Shown here: piece by piece, positions 23,978 to 31,054 of the stretch
How the letters are laid out: each line of letters opens with the position of its first letter
Numbering within the stretch: the first letter of the stretch is position 1
Assembly (NCBI GenBank): GCA_903875605.1
Contig: CAIQWT010000026.1
Coordinates: 1 to 64,000, forward strand
Reading direction: 5' to 3'
Length of the DNA: 64,000 nucleotides
DNA from: an uncultured Geobacteraceae bacterium
GTDB taxonomy: Bacteria; Desulfobacterota; Desulfuromonadia; Geobacterales; Pseudopelobacteraceae
Notes under the pieces: model-generated
Database searches by the model: none
Seen by the model: only the letters and a program-made list of their open reading frames with translations
What the model was told of the DNA's origin: nothing
Program-made: the position numbers and the translations under genes

Positions 23978-25771
23978 TCAGGTCTCCCGGTTGCGTTGCT
24001 GCTTGGAACATATATCCGTGTACAGCCCTCCAAGCTGAAACAATTCGGCAGGGGAGCCCTGTTCGGCAATCTGTCCCGATTTCATGACGATGATCCGGTC
24101 GCAGTCGCGGAATGCCGACACTCGCTGCGAGACGATCAGTACGGTTCGTCCGGTGTAAAATTTGCCCAGCTCATTGAGAATCTCCTCCTCGCGCCCGGCG
24201 TCAACGGCAGAAAGAGGATCATCCAATAACAGAAGCGGCGGGTTGCCGACAACGGCGCGGGCGATAGCGAGTCGCTGCTTCTGGCCGCCGGAAAGAGTTA
24301 CGCCCCCTTCTCCTACCTGCGTTGCAAATTTATCGGGGAACGATTCAATGTCCTCAAAAAAACCAGCCTGACTGGCCGCTTTTTGCATTAACGCGTCAGA
24401 GTGCTTTCCGGTAATTCCGTAACTGATATTTTCGGCCACTGTTCTAGAAAACAGAAACGTTTCCTGAGGAACATAACCGATCAGGTGGCGCAGGCTGGTA
24501 GTACTTATAGTGTTAATATCACGTCCGTCGACAAAAAGCATTTCCTCTGATACCGGGAGTAATCTTGCTATAAGCCGTAAAAGAGTTGTTTTTCCACTGC
24601 CGACTTCTCCGGTGATGCCCACGGTTTCTCCTGTCTGGATGTGAAGCGAGATCCCGTTGAGAATAAGTGTGTCGCCATAGCTGAAACTAAGATTGCTGGC
24701 TTTAATGCCGTGCTGTAGAGTGGTAATTGGTTGGGCATCGGGGTGATCTATCACCGTTGGCTCGGCACTCAGTATTCCGGCGAGGCGAGACATGGAGGCG
24801 GCACCACGTTGCGCCAGAGTCAAAATCCACCCCAGTACAGCCGTCGGCCAGACAAGCATCGCCAGATAGCCGCTGAAGGCAACAAAATCTCCTAAAGTTA
24901 TGACGTTGTCTATGACAAGTCGTCCCCCCATAAATAGAACGACCAGTGTTCCAGCCCCGGTGGCTGTTGCCATCACAGGAATGATAAGGCCCCGCAAACG
25001 TGCCAGTCTCAGGTTGTGTTTGAGGTAACGCTCGGCTGTCTTGCCGAACTCCCCCTGAAAATACTCTTCTCGGCAGTATGATTTGATCAGCCGTACAGCA
25101 GAAACCGTTTCTTCCGCCTGACTGGAAAGGTGTGCCAACTCCTCCTGAGCCAGAAGAGACCGGTGAAAAAGCCGATGGCTTACTTTTTTGACTGTGAAAA
25201 CCATCAACGGGAAAGGCAATATAGCCCAGAACGTAAGCCAGGGATGAATACCAACCATCATCGTTACTGCAGAGCTATAAACTATCAGCGTGTTGATGGC
25301 ACTCATTGCGCCAAAGCCGGTGAGCATGCGTACATTTGTCAGGTCGTTGGAAAAGCGGGAAAGGATGTCGCCGCTGCGACTGTTGGAAAAATATCCCAGG
25401 TCAAGTTGAGTCAGGCGATGGAACAGGTCGTTACGGATGCGGAACTCAATTATCCGGGCGGCATTAAGACTTAATGTTCGTGAGAAAATACGGGTTACAC
25501 AGTGTAGTACCGACAGAGTCACGATTATCAGTGCACAGGTAGCCGGAGACAGACGCGCTCTCTCAGGATGTTGAAGGGCCTCAATAGCCAGCTTCATAAA
25601 CCAGGGGATCAAAAGCGCAAAAGCGTTGGTAAGAAGAAGAAACAGCGCTCCACCGGCATACCGCCAGCGGAGCGCTTTCAAATAAGGAATGAGTCGGGCA
25701 AGGTCTTTGATAGCTGAGTCCTGGGTGATTGTTTCGGATGAGGCTGAAATGTGATTCCCGCCTCTAACCAA
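23978..25771 (-). CDS. ABC exporter, fused permease and ATPase (MdlA/MsbA-like)
   Basis: A 597-residue half-transporter. Six membrane helices cover about residues 35-315 with the EFRIRNDLFHRLTQLDLGYFSNSRSGDILSRFSNDL loop typical of MdlA/YheI-type exporters. The ATPase half has Walker A GEVGSGKTT (GEVGSGK rather than GxSGSGK), signature LSGGQKQRLAIARAV and Walker B LLLLDDPLSAVD. The only possible start upstream of the first helix is TTG at 25771. It converges with cysA and has no partner half-gene beside it, so it probably works as a homodimer. Substrate unknown: drug, lipid or peptide. Confidence 0.85.
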   Translation of the reverse strand: MVRGGNHISASSETITQDSAIKDLARLIPYLKALRWRYAGGALFLLLTNAFALLIPWFMKLAIEALQHPERARLSPATCALIIVTLSVLHCVTRIFSRTLSLNAARIIEFRIRNDLFHRLTQLDLGYFSNSRSGDILSRFSNDLTNVRMLTGFGAMSAINTLIVYSSAVTMMVGIHPWLTFWAILPFPLMVFTVKKVSHRLFHRSLLAQEELAHLSSQAEETVSAVRLIKSYCREEYFQGEFGKTAERYLKHNLRLARLRGLIIPVMATATGAGTLVVLFMGGRLVIDNVITLGDFVAFSGYLAMLVWPTAVLGWILTLAQRGAASMSRLAGILSAEPTVIDHPDAQPITTLQHGIKASNLSFSYGDTLILNGISLHIQTGETVGITGEVGSGKTTLLRLIARLLPVSEEMLFVDGRDINTISTTSLRHLIGYVPQETFLFSRTVAENISYGITGKHSDALMQKAASQAGFFEDIESFPDKFATQVGEGGVTLSGGQKQRLAIARAVVGNPPLLLLDDPLSAVDAGREEEILNELGKFYTGRTVLIVSQRVSAFRDCDRIIVMKSGQIAEQGSPAELFQLGGLYTDICSKQQRNRET

Positions 25772-25816
25772 TATGGCACCATCTTATCAGCAATCGCGGA
25801 TTACTACCAAGCTGAA

Positions 25817-26989
25817 TTAACGTGATGCAGTAATGAAAATCTCAGGCCGCGAGCTGTTTGCGCTGGTAAAGCTGCTGTTTCCGGCAGTTGCCACAAGCGA
25901 TGAACCATCATGATTATCTCTCAGAACAGTACCTGGATTCACGACTGCGGCGATTGTGACCGGGCCATTGTAGCCGGAGACCGGAATTGGAGAAACACTC
26001 CCATCCAGTGATATTCCATTACCCCATCTGCCGGTTCCCGCATCCCCCCACGCCCACACAATGTCATTTTGTGCAATAGCGATAGTGTGACCAACTGATG
26101 CTGTTATATCGGTTATATGGCTTATCCCCGAAACCTGAACTGGAGAATTGCTATTGGAGACGCTTGAGCTGCCAAGCTGGCTTGCATGATTATTGCCCCA
26201 TGCCCATACAGTCCCGTCGTGTTTGAGAGCGGCTACGTGCCAGTCACCGGCGGCTATGGCGTGGACGTCATTTAGTCCGGATACCTGGACCGGGATGGCG
26301 CTGCGCTCGGATCCACCATTGCCTAGTTGTCCCTTGCCATTAAAACCCCAAGACCATACAGTGCCATCTTTTTGCAGGGCAGAGGTATTGTAGGCTCCAG
26401 CAACAATTGCCGTTACATTACGTAATCCCTGAACTTGTGTCGGCTCCATGCGGTTCGAAAATTCACCATTTCCCACCTGCCCGGAGTGGTTGCCGCCCCA
26501 CGCCCAAACTGTGCCGTCCTGTTTTAACGCGACGACATGGCCGCTTCCGGTTGCGATCGCTTTAACGTCATTGATGGCAGTTACTTTGTGTGGTACAGAC
26601 CAATCATGGGTGGTGCCGTCGCCGATCTGGCCCGAACCATTAAACCCCCAAGTCCAGACGGTGCCGTCTTTTTTCAAAGCAACGGAATGAGATGCGCCCG
26701 CCAGTACTGCAATTACGTTGTCCAGCCCTTTAACCATTTTAGGTTCAACGCCTTCTCCGCCAAAAGTACCATTCCCCAGTTCTCCAAATTCGTTTCCACC
26801 AAGTGCCCAGACTTTGCCGTCTTCTGTAAGCGCCAGGGTGTGGTCTTTACCGTGAGAGTACCAAGGAGTGGCAGCAAGTGAAGCTACTGGAAGTGAAAGC
26901 AGGAGCGAAACCAGGGCAAGAGAGAGTAGCCGCGACTTTTTTCCTAATTCAGGTGTAATTGATGATGCATAAGAGTCCTGTTTTAACAT
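25817..26989 (-). CDS. Secreted RCC1-repeat protein under tandem GEMM riboswitch control
   Basis: A 390-residue exported protein (signal peptide about residues 19-40, ending ASLAA). Six RCC1-type repeats follow, marked by a W(A/T/S)(W/L)G core at residues 61, 112, 162, 212, 262 and 312, a strict 50-residue period. Each carries GTVW.WG.N..GQ.G.G. RCC1 repeats fold into seven-bladed propellers; with six clear blades the seventh may come from the less regular segments at residues 40-60 and after 330. The C-terminal 60 residues are Ser/Asn-rich. A strong AAAGGAG precedes the ATG. Upstream lie two c-di-nucleotide riboswitches. Function unknown; a surface or secreted binding protein is likely. Confidence 0.85.
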   Translation of the reverse strand: MLKQDSYASSITPELGKKSRLLSLALVSLLLSLPVASLAATPWYSHGKDHTLALTEDGKVWALGGNEFGELGNGTFGGEGVEPKMVKGLDNVIAVLAGASHSVALKKDGTVWTWGFNGSGQIGDGTTHDWSVPHKVTAINDVKAIATGSGHVVALKQDGTVWAWGGNHSGQVGNGEFSNRMEPTQVQGLRNVTAIVAGAYNTSALQKDGTVWSWGFNGKGQLGNGGSERSAIPVQVSGLNDVHAIAAGDWHVAALKHDGTVWAWGNNHASQLGSSSVSNSNSPVQVSGISHITDITASVGHTIAIAQNDIVWAWGDAGTGRWGNGISLDGSVSPIPVSGYNGPVTIAAVVNPGTVLRDNHDGSSLVATAGNSSFTSANSSRPEIFITASR

Positions 26990-27051
26990 GATAATTCTCC
27001 TTTCGTAGCTGTGAATAACGCCCCATTTTAATTAGCAGGCCAATTATCACG

Positions 27052-27133
27052 CGACATTTCGGCGACCCGGCTGTCTCTATGAGAGACCCTATAGGCTTTC
27101 CGTCCCATCCTCACGGATGGTTTAGTATTATCG
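27052..27133 (-). ncRNA. GEMM-I riboswitch aptamer 2 (gene-proximal)
   Basis: Read on the minus strand. P1 pairs CGATA with TGTCG. P2 is CCATCC-GTGA-GGATGG with a GNRA tetraloop, followed by GACGGAAAGCC, P3 hairpin GTCTCT-CAT-AGAGAC, then AGCCGGGTCGCCGA, the conserved tetraloop receptor and 3' core. The 5' core reads AATACTAAACC; at the position equal to G20 of the Vibrio Vc2 RNA it has A, the mark of GEMM-Ib RNAs that bind 3',3'-cGAMP. No terminator follows; TGATAATT just past the aptamer can pair with AATTATCA between the ribosome site and start codon of the RCC1 gene. Confidence 0.88.
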
Positions 27134-27154
27134 TCTGCCACGAGAGGTAACAAA

Positions 27155-27212
27155 CTTATATCGGCAGTCGATATAAGCGATTCAGATACAACTGCTAGCC
27201 TCACCTCCTTTA
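27155..27212 (-). other. Inter-aptamer segment: extended Shine-Dalgarno and hairpin
   Basis: On the minus strand, TAAAGGAGGTGA (27212-27201) is a perfect 12-base match to the 16S rRNA anti-Shine-Dalgarno tail. No gene starts close behind; the best candidate is TTG at 27191 opening a frame of 11 codons that ends at 27156. A hairpin CTTATATCG-N5-CGATATAAG (27155-27177) follows. The pair lies between the two aptamers and is not explained by either. Confidence 0.5.
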
Positions 27213-27236
27213 TTAAAATTTAGCACAATTAAGCAT

Positions 27237-27287
27237 AAAAAAACCGGGTCACCATTATGTCGAATTTTCGACATTTCGGCGACCCGG
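27237..27287 (-). terminator. Riboswitch-controlled intrinsic terminator
   Basis: On the minus strand, CCGGGTCGCC pairs with GGTGACCCGG (one wobble), enclosing a second perfect stem ATGTCGA/TCGACAT, followed by seven T. Its 5' arm is built from the last bases of aptamer 1, including the TGTCG strand of P1. Forming P1 on ligand binding must therefore break the terminator, which predicts an ON switch. Confidence 0.85.
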
Positions 27288-27348
27288 CTATCTCCTTGAG
27301 ACCCATTAGGCTTTCCGTCCTACCCTCGCGGATAGTTTAGTATTATCG
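27269..27348 (-). ncRNA. GEMM-I riboswitch aptamer 1 (promoter-proximal)
   Basis: Minus strand. P1 pairs CGATA with TGTCG. P2 is CTATCC-GCGA-GGGTAG, which keeps pairing and the GNRA loop while differing from aptamer 2 at several bases, so both helices are under selection. GACGGAAAGCC, P3 (TCTC-AAG-GAGA) and AGCCGGGTCGCCGA follow. The 5' core AATACTAAAC has A at the ligand-selectivity position, as in the cGAMP-binding GEMM-Ib type known from Geobacter. Its 3' end is shared with the terminator at 27237. Confidence 0.9.
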
Positions 27349-27491
27349 TTATTTATGTATAAACAATTCCCGACTGTTTGGATGTACTCTACGATATGAA
27401 AATAAAAAAAACAAGGAAAAAATGCAACGACGTTATTTTATTTTATAAAACAAACCGGGTTGTTACTTGCTGTAGCGCCGATTGTAATACA

Positions 27492-27526
27492 AAACCCCAT
27501 AAAGCCTGAGCTTGAAGGGGTTTCGC
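27492..27526 (-). terminator. Terminator downstream of ssb
   Basis: AAACCCC and GGGGTTT arms (27492-27498 and 27517-27523) enclose an inner AAGC-TCAG-GCTT stem. On the minus strand the hairpin is followed by GGTTTTG, 25 bases after the ssb stop; the plus-strand side has TTTCG, so it could act in both directions. Confidence 0.7.
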
Positions 27527-27548
27527 ATGCATTTATATATTGTTCTGA

Positions 27549-27980
27549 CTAGAACGGAATGTCATCATCCTGAAAAGGGGGCTCCTCGTGGTTGCTAACC
27601 CCTCCTGCTTTTGGTGCTGATGAGCTATCACTGCCGCCACTTCGCTCGCCTTTGGCTGAAAGCATCTGCATTTTATCTCCGACAATATCGGTCGTGTAGC
27701 GGTCGTTGCCGCTTTTATCCTGCCACTTGCGGGTCTGCAGTCGTCCCTCTACATAAATCGTTTTCCCTTTGGAAAGGTACTCACCGGCTATTTCTGCTAA
27801 CTTGCCCCAGAGTGTGATGTTGTGCCATTCGGTACGCTCTTCCCACTCTCCGGTTTTTCCCTTGAATTTCTCACTTGTGGCAAGGGAAAAGCTTGCTACA
27901 GCCTGACCCGATGCAGTGAATCGCACTTCAGGGTCTTTGCCCAGGTTTCCGATAAGCATAACTTTGTTAAGACTAGCCAT
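27549..27980 (-). CDS. ssb: Single-stranded DNA-binding protein
   Basis: A 143-residue OB-fold protein. It opens [35 protein letters not shown] and contains [21 protein letters not shown], standard SSB text. The C-terminal linker is Ser/Gly-rich and ends in the acidic tip DDDIPF, which recruits repair and replication partners. It binds ssDNA as a tetramer. It is transcribed alone toward the riboswitch region. Confidence 0.96.
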   Translation of the reverse strand: MASLNKVMLIGNLGKDPEVRFTASGQAVASFSLATSEKFKGKTGEWEERTEWHNITLWGKLAEIAGEYLSKGKTIYVEGRLQTRKWQDKSGNDRYTTDIVGDKMQMLSAKGERSGGSDSSSAPKAGGVSNHEEPPFQDDDIPF

Positions 27981-28179
27981 ATTCCGACTCCTTATTTAGT
28001 ATGAAAGGGTAAATGAGTGCGCCATTAAGCTTTGACACAGACTCATTTTTTGTCTGAGAAGAATACCTCAGAAGATCTGCTTACTCAACCTCAAAATCGG
28101 ATCGGAATATTTTTACTTCGGGAAGGCTCAAGTGCTATAATACAGACAGTAAATTTAGAGTAGGAGCAGGAGGTCGGTT

Positions 28180-28734
28180 ATGGGAAAAAAGCGGTTTTAT
28201 GCAGTTATACTTATGGTCGTCCTTCTCTTGTTCAGTACCGCCCCCGGGTGTGCTGACAAGCATGAAACATCTACAGTTGCCGATAAAACCGGTCCGGTCA
28301 AAGTATATTCTGCTCAAAAAGGAGATTTTGTTATGAGTGAAAAAGTAGTCAAGGCTGAAGGCGAATGGATGAGGCAGTTAACTCCTGAACAGTTCCACAT
28401 TTTGCGGGAAAAAGGTACCGAACAGGCTGGTACCGGTAAATATGCCCACCATCGTGAACATGGCATATATCGCTGTGCCGGTTGTGGACTTGATCTGTTT
28501 CGTTCTGAAACAAAATATGAGTCTGGTACCGGATGGCCAAGTTTTTTCGCACCTATCTCCGCGGAAAATATTGCGACAGCTACAGATAACAGCCTGTTTT
28601 CAAGGCGGACCGAGGTTTTGTGTCGCCGTTGCGGTGGTCATCTTGGTCATGTTTTTGACGATGGCCCCAAGCCGACAGGGTTGCGCTACTGCTTGAACTC
28701 TGAAGCCCTGGACTTTGCTGCAACTGTTAAATAG
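28180..28734 (+). CDS. msrB: Methionine-R-sulfoxide reductase, exported
   Basis: A 184-residue protein with an N-terminal membrane/signal segment (residues 5-24, ending APGC at C24, a possible lipobox), so it acts outside the cytoplasm. The MsrB domain begins near residue 55. Zinc cysteines are C99/C102 and C148/C151, and the catalytic cysteine is C171 in RYCLNSEAL. It repairs the R form of methionine sulfoxide in envelope proteins. The start at 28180 has AGGAGGT about 6 bases upstream and keeps the signal segment. It is followed 17 bases later by msrA, so both stereoisomers are handled. Confidence 0.93.
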   Translation: MGKKRFYAVILMVVLLLFSTAPGCADKHETSTVADKTGPVKVYSAQKGDFVMSEKVVKAEGEWMRQLTPEQFHILREKGTEQAGTGKYAHHREHGIYRCAGCGLDLFRSETKYESGTGWPSFFAPISAENIATATDNSLFSRRTEVLCRRCGGHLGHVFDDGPKPTGLRYCLNSEALDFAATVK

Positions 28735-28751
28735 CGGCATGGAGGTGTGGT

Positions 28752-29354
28752 GTGAACAGATACATGACATTGTTGGCGGTGGTGTTTACCATGATGTTTA
28801 CGGGGTCTACCTGCGCTGCAAATCTAGAAAAAGCAATTTTTGCCGGCGGATGTTTCTGGTGTATGGAAGCACCATTTGATAAGCTTGCAGGCGTGACTTC
28901 CGTTACTTCCGGCTATACCGGTGGACATACGAAGAACCCCTCGTATAAAGAGGTTTCCGCTGGCAGTACCGGCCATACGGAAGCGGTGCAGGTCATTTAT
29001 GATCCGTCCATGATTTCGTATTCGGCACTCCTTGATGTCTTTTGGCACAATATTGATCCGACCGTTACAGATCGGCAGTTTTGCGACGTTGGCAACCAGT
29101 ATCGTGCTGCAATATTTTATCAGGGGGAAGAACAACACAGGTTTGCTCTGCAGTCAAAAGGAGCGCTGGAAAAGAGTCGACCCTTTAGAGACTCGGTTGT
29201 TACGGAAATCACTCTGGCGACGGAGTTCTATCCAGCGGAAGAATACCATCAGCATTACTACAAAAAAAATCCGCTCCGATATAGTTATTATCGGAACGGA
29301 TGCGGTAGGGACAAAAGGTTAAAAGACCTCTGGCGCAGCGGAGTTGACCACTGA
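28752..29354 (+). CDS. msrA: Methionine-S-sulfoxide reductase, exported
   Basis: A 200-residue MsrA with a cleavable signal peptide (residues 1-22, ending TCAA). The active-site GCFWC is at residues 33-37 with catalytic C34. Family text includes SGYTGG, HTEAVQV and ATEFYPAEEYHQHYYKKNP. The start is GTG at 28752, 6 bases after GGAGG. It is coupled with the exported MsrB upstream, giving a periplasmic repair pair that would need an outside electron donor, which is not encoded here. Confidence 0.93.
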   Translation: MNRYMTLLAVVFTMMFTGSTCAANLEKAIFAGGCFWCMEAPFDKLAGVTSVTSGYTGGHTKNPSYKEVSAGSTGHTEAVQVIYDPSMISYSALLDVFWHNIDPTVTDRQFCDVGNQYRAAIFYQGEEQHRFALQSKGALEKSRPFRDSVVTEITLATEFYPAEEYHQHYYKKNPLRYSYYRNGCGRDKRLKDLWRSGVDH

Positions 29355-29419
29355 ACAACTTAAGGACGCTAAAATATATTTCACGATGAGAGGGCGGACG
29401 GTGCGCCAATTAGATTTGG

Positions 29420-29698
29420 TCAGTCTTTGTTGACAGCCTCTTTTAAAAGCTGGCTCGGTTTGAAGCTAAGGATTCTTCGCGCCGATATTTGTAATGCTTC
29501 TCCAGTCTGGGGATTTCTGCCCCGGCGGGAATTTTTCTGTTTCACCTCAAACTTGCCGAATCCTGATATCTTCAGATCTTCACCCGATTCCAGGCATCCT
29601 TTGACCAGAGCAAACACACACTCAACAAGTTCGGAGGATTCTTTTTTTGAAAAACCGCATTTTCCGGAAACGGATTCAATAATGTCTGCCTTAGTCAT
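29420..29698 (-). CDS. HU/IHF-family DNA-bending protein (IhfA-like)
   Basis: A 92-residue histone-like protein. It opens MTKADIIESVSGKCGFSKKESSELVECVF and has the DNA-inserting arm GFGKFEVKQKNSRRGRNPQTGEALQISARRILSFKPS, with the RNP loop whose proline intercalates in DNA. Length and the RRGRNPQTGE text fit IHF alpha more than HU. It would work with an IHF beta encoded elsewhere. No strong ribosome site; GGGGGTAG lies just upstream. Confidence 0.88.
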   Translation of the reverse strand: MTKADIIESVSGKCGFSKKESSELVECVFALVKGCLESGEDLKISGFGKFEVKQKNSRRGRNPQTGEALQISARRILSFKPSQLLKEAVNKD

Positions 29699-29989
29699 TT
29701 GCTACCCCCGCTGATATTTCGAAAAACAATACACGAAGACAGGTAGTTATGCAAGCTACACAATCAAAAAAGAGTGTGCAATAACAATTATAGTGACAAT
29801 TGTATTAAAGCTACCCCGCGATAGTTTTGGCATTGTACGTATAATGCTGAAAAATGATCAATTATCCAGTAAAATGAAGACCTGTTGACGATCCATCTTG
29901 ATCTGCTCGCTTCAAGGGAAGGTTTTGAGCGTGGAAAATAATATTTATGTTCAGGTCTGAATTCCATTGGATGCTAACCGGGTACTGAT

Positions 29990-30670
29990 ATGAAAGATTA
30001 TAGCAGCCATGATATTTGTCCTTCGCCAACTGGTGTGACCGGAGTTATACTGGCCGGAGGAAAGTCTGTCCGAATGGGGAGTAACAAGGCGCTGCTGCCT
30101 TTCAGGGGCGGGCTTTTTATTGAGGCTATTTATCGCCAGTTTAGTGAACTTTTCGACGAAGTTCTGATCGTGACAAATACCCCCGAGCAATACGCATCAC
30201 TTCCCTGCCGTATGGTGAAAGATATTTTCCCTGATGTCGGAGCCTTAGCCGGTCTGCATGCCGGACTTTATCACAGTACGAACACTCATATATTTGCTGT
30301 TGCCTGCGACATGCCTTATCTGAACGGTTCACTGGTCAGGAAGATGTCCAGTCTGTGTGACCGGGCAGATGTCGTCATTCCACAGGGGAATAAAGGCCAG
30401 GAACCTCTTCACGCTTTGTATGGAAAGGCCTGCCTGGCTCCAATGGAGCGTTCGCTGGCAGCAGGCCAAAATCGGCTTGTCTCCTTCTTCTCCGAAGTGC
30501 GAGTCTACAATTTCCCCTGTGAGCAAATCGCTGAAATTGATCCCGATTTTGATTCCTTCAAAAATATCAACACCCCGGGCGAATACTTCGGCCTGCGCGC
30601 CGCCGAACGCAGCGCTGAATTAATGGAGATTTCCACTGCCTTGAATGCTCAGGTGTGCCGCGCCGGGTAA
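29990..30670 (+). CDS. mobA: Molybdenum cofactor guanylyltransferase
   Basis: A 226-residue nucleotidyltransferase that attaches GMP to molybdopterin to form the guanine dinucleotide cofactor. The signature VTGVILAGGKSVRMGSNKALLPF is at residues 16-38, with CDMPYL (metal/GTP site) and KGQEPLHALY further on. Similar in length to E. coli MobA (194) plus a short tail. This cofactor is what the ArrA-like enzyme at 7092 needs, though the genes are 20 kb apart. Ribosome site weak. Confidence 0.9.
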   Translation: MKDYSSHDICPSPTGVTGVILAGGKSVRMGSNKALLPFRGGLFIEAIYRQFSELFDEVLIVTNTPEQYASLPCRMVKDIFPDVGALAGLHAGLYHSTNTHIFAVACDMPYLNGSLVRKMSSLCDRADVVIPQGNKGQEPLHALYGKACLAPMERSLAAGQNRLVSFFSEVRVYNFPCEQIAEIDPDFDSFKNINTPGEYFGLRAAERSAELMEISTALNAQVCRAG

Positions 30671-31054
30671 TCTGCACGGTGCTTGTGATTGAGACAAAGG
30701 CATTCCCCTCCCCACCACCCATGCTGAATCACCCGCTTTTTTCTGTTGTCTTTTAAACGGCCCCCTCTTTATTCAATCCCAAATAAGTCTGTTCCTAAAG
30801 GTATATTTTATGCTGCTTCTGCGGTTTGGTGTTTGATAAGCCTGTTATGTGGAAGTCAATAATCCGACACGTTCAATGGATTGACGCGAAAGGTCGTTGC
30901 TGCTTTAGGCTGCGGAGAACAGCGACTGTGACTTAATCAGCAGGCCAGTCCGTTTTTGCAGTAAATCCAAGGGGGTGCGTCACTGGCGGCATGAATAGTG
31001 CAGTGCAAGACCGTTAAACATAACGTGTGATAAGGTGGATTAAAGATAATTATT
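30671..31054. other. Intergenic region upstream of the flagellar operon
   Basis: No gene is visible in these 384 bases. It should hold the mobA 3' end and the promoter of the long flhA-to-flgL run. The best promoter-like element is a sigma-54-type match at 30986-31002; no clear terminator for mobA was seen. Confidence 0.5.
30986..31002 (+). promoter_or_regulatory. Weak sigma-54-like promoter of the flagellar operon
   Basis: GCGGCATG-AATA-GTGCA keeps the invariant GG and GC with 10 bases between them but misses three consensus bases of TGGCACG-N4-TTGCA. It lies 53 bases before the flhA start. Early flagellar operons of Geobacter are often sigma-54 driven, which is why it is listed. Confidence 0.3.
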
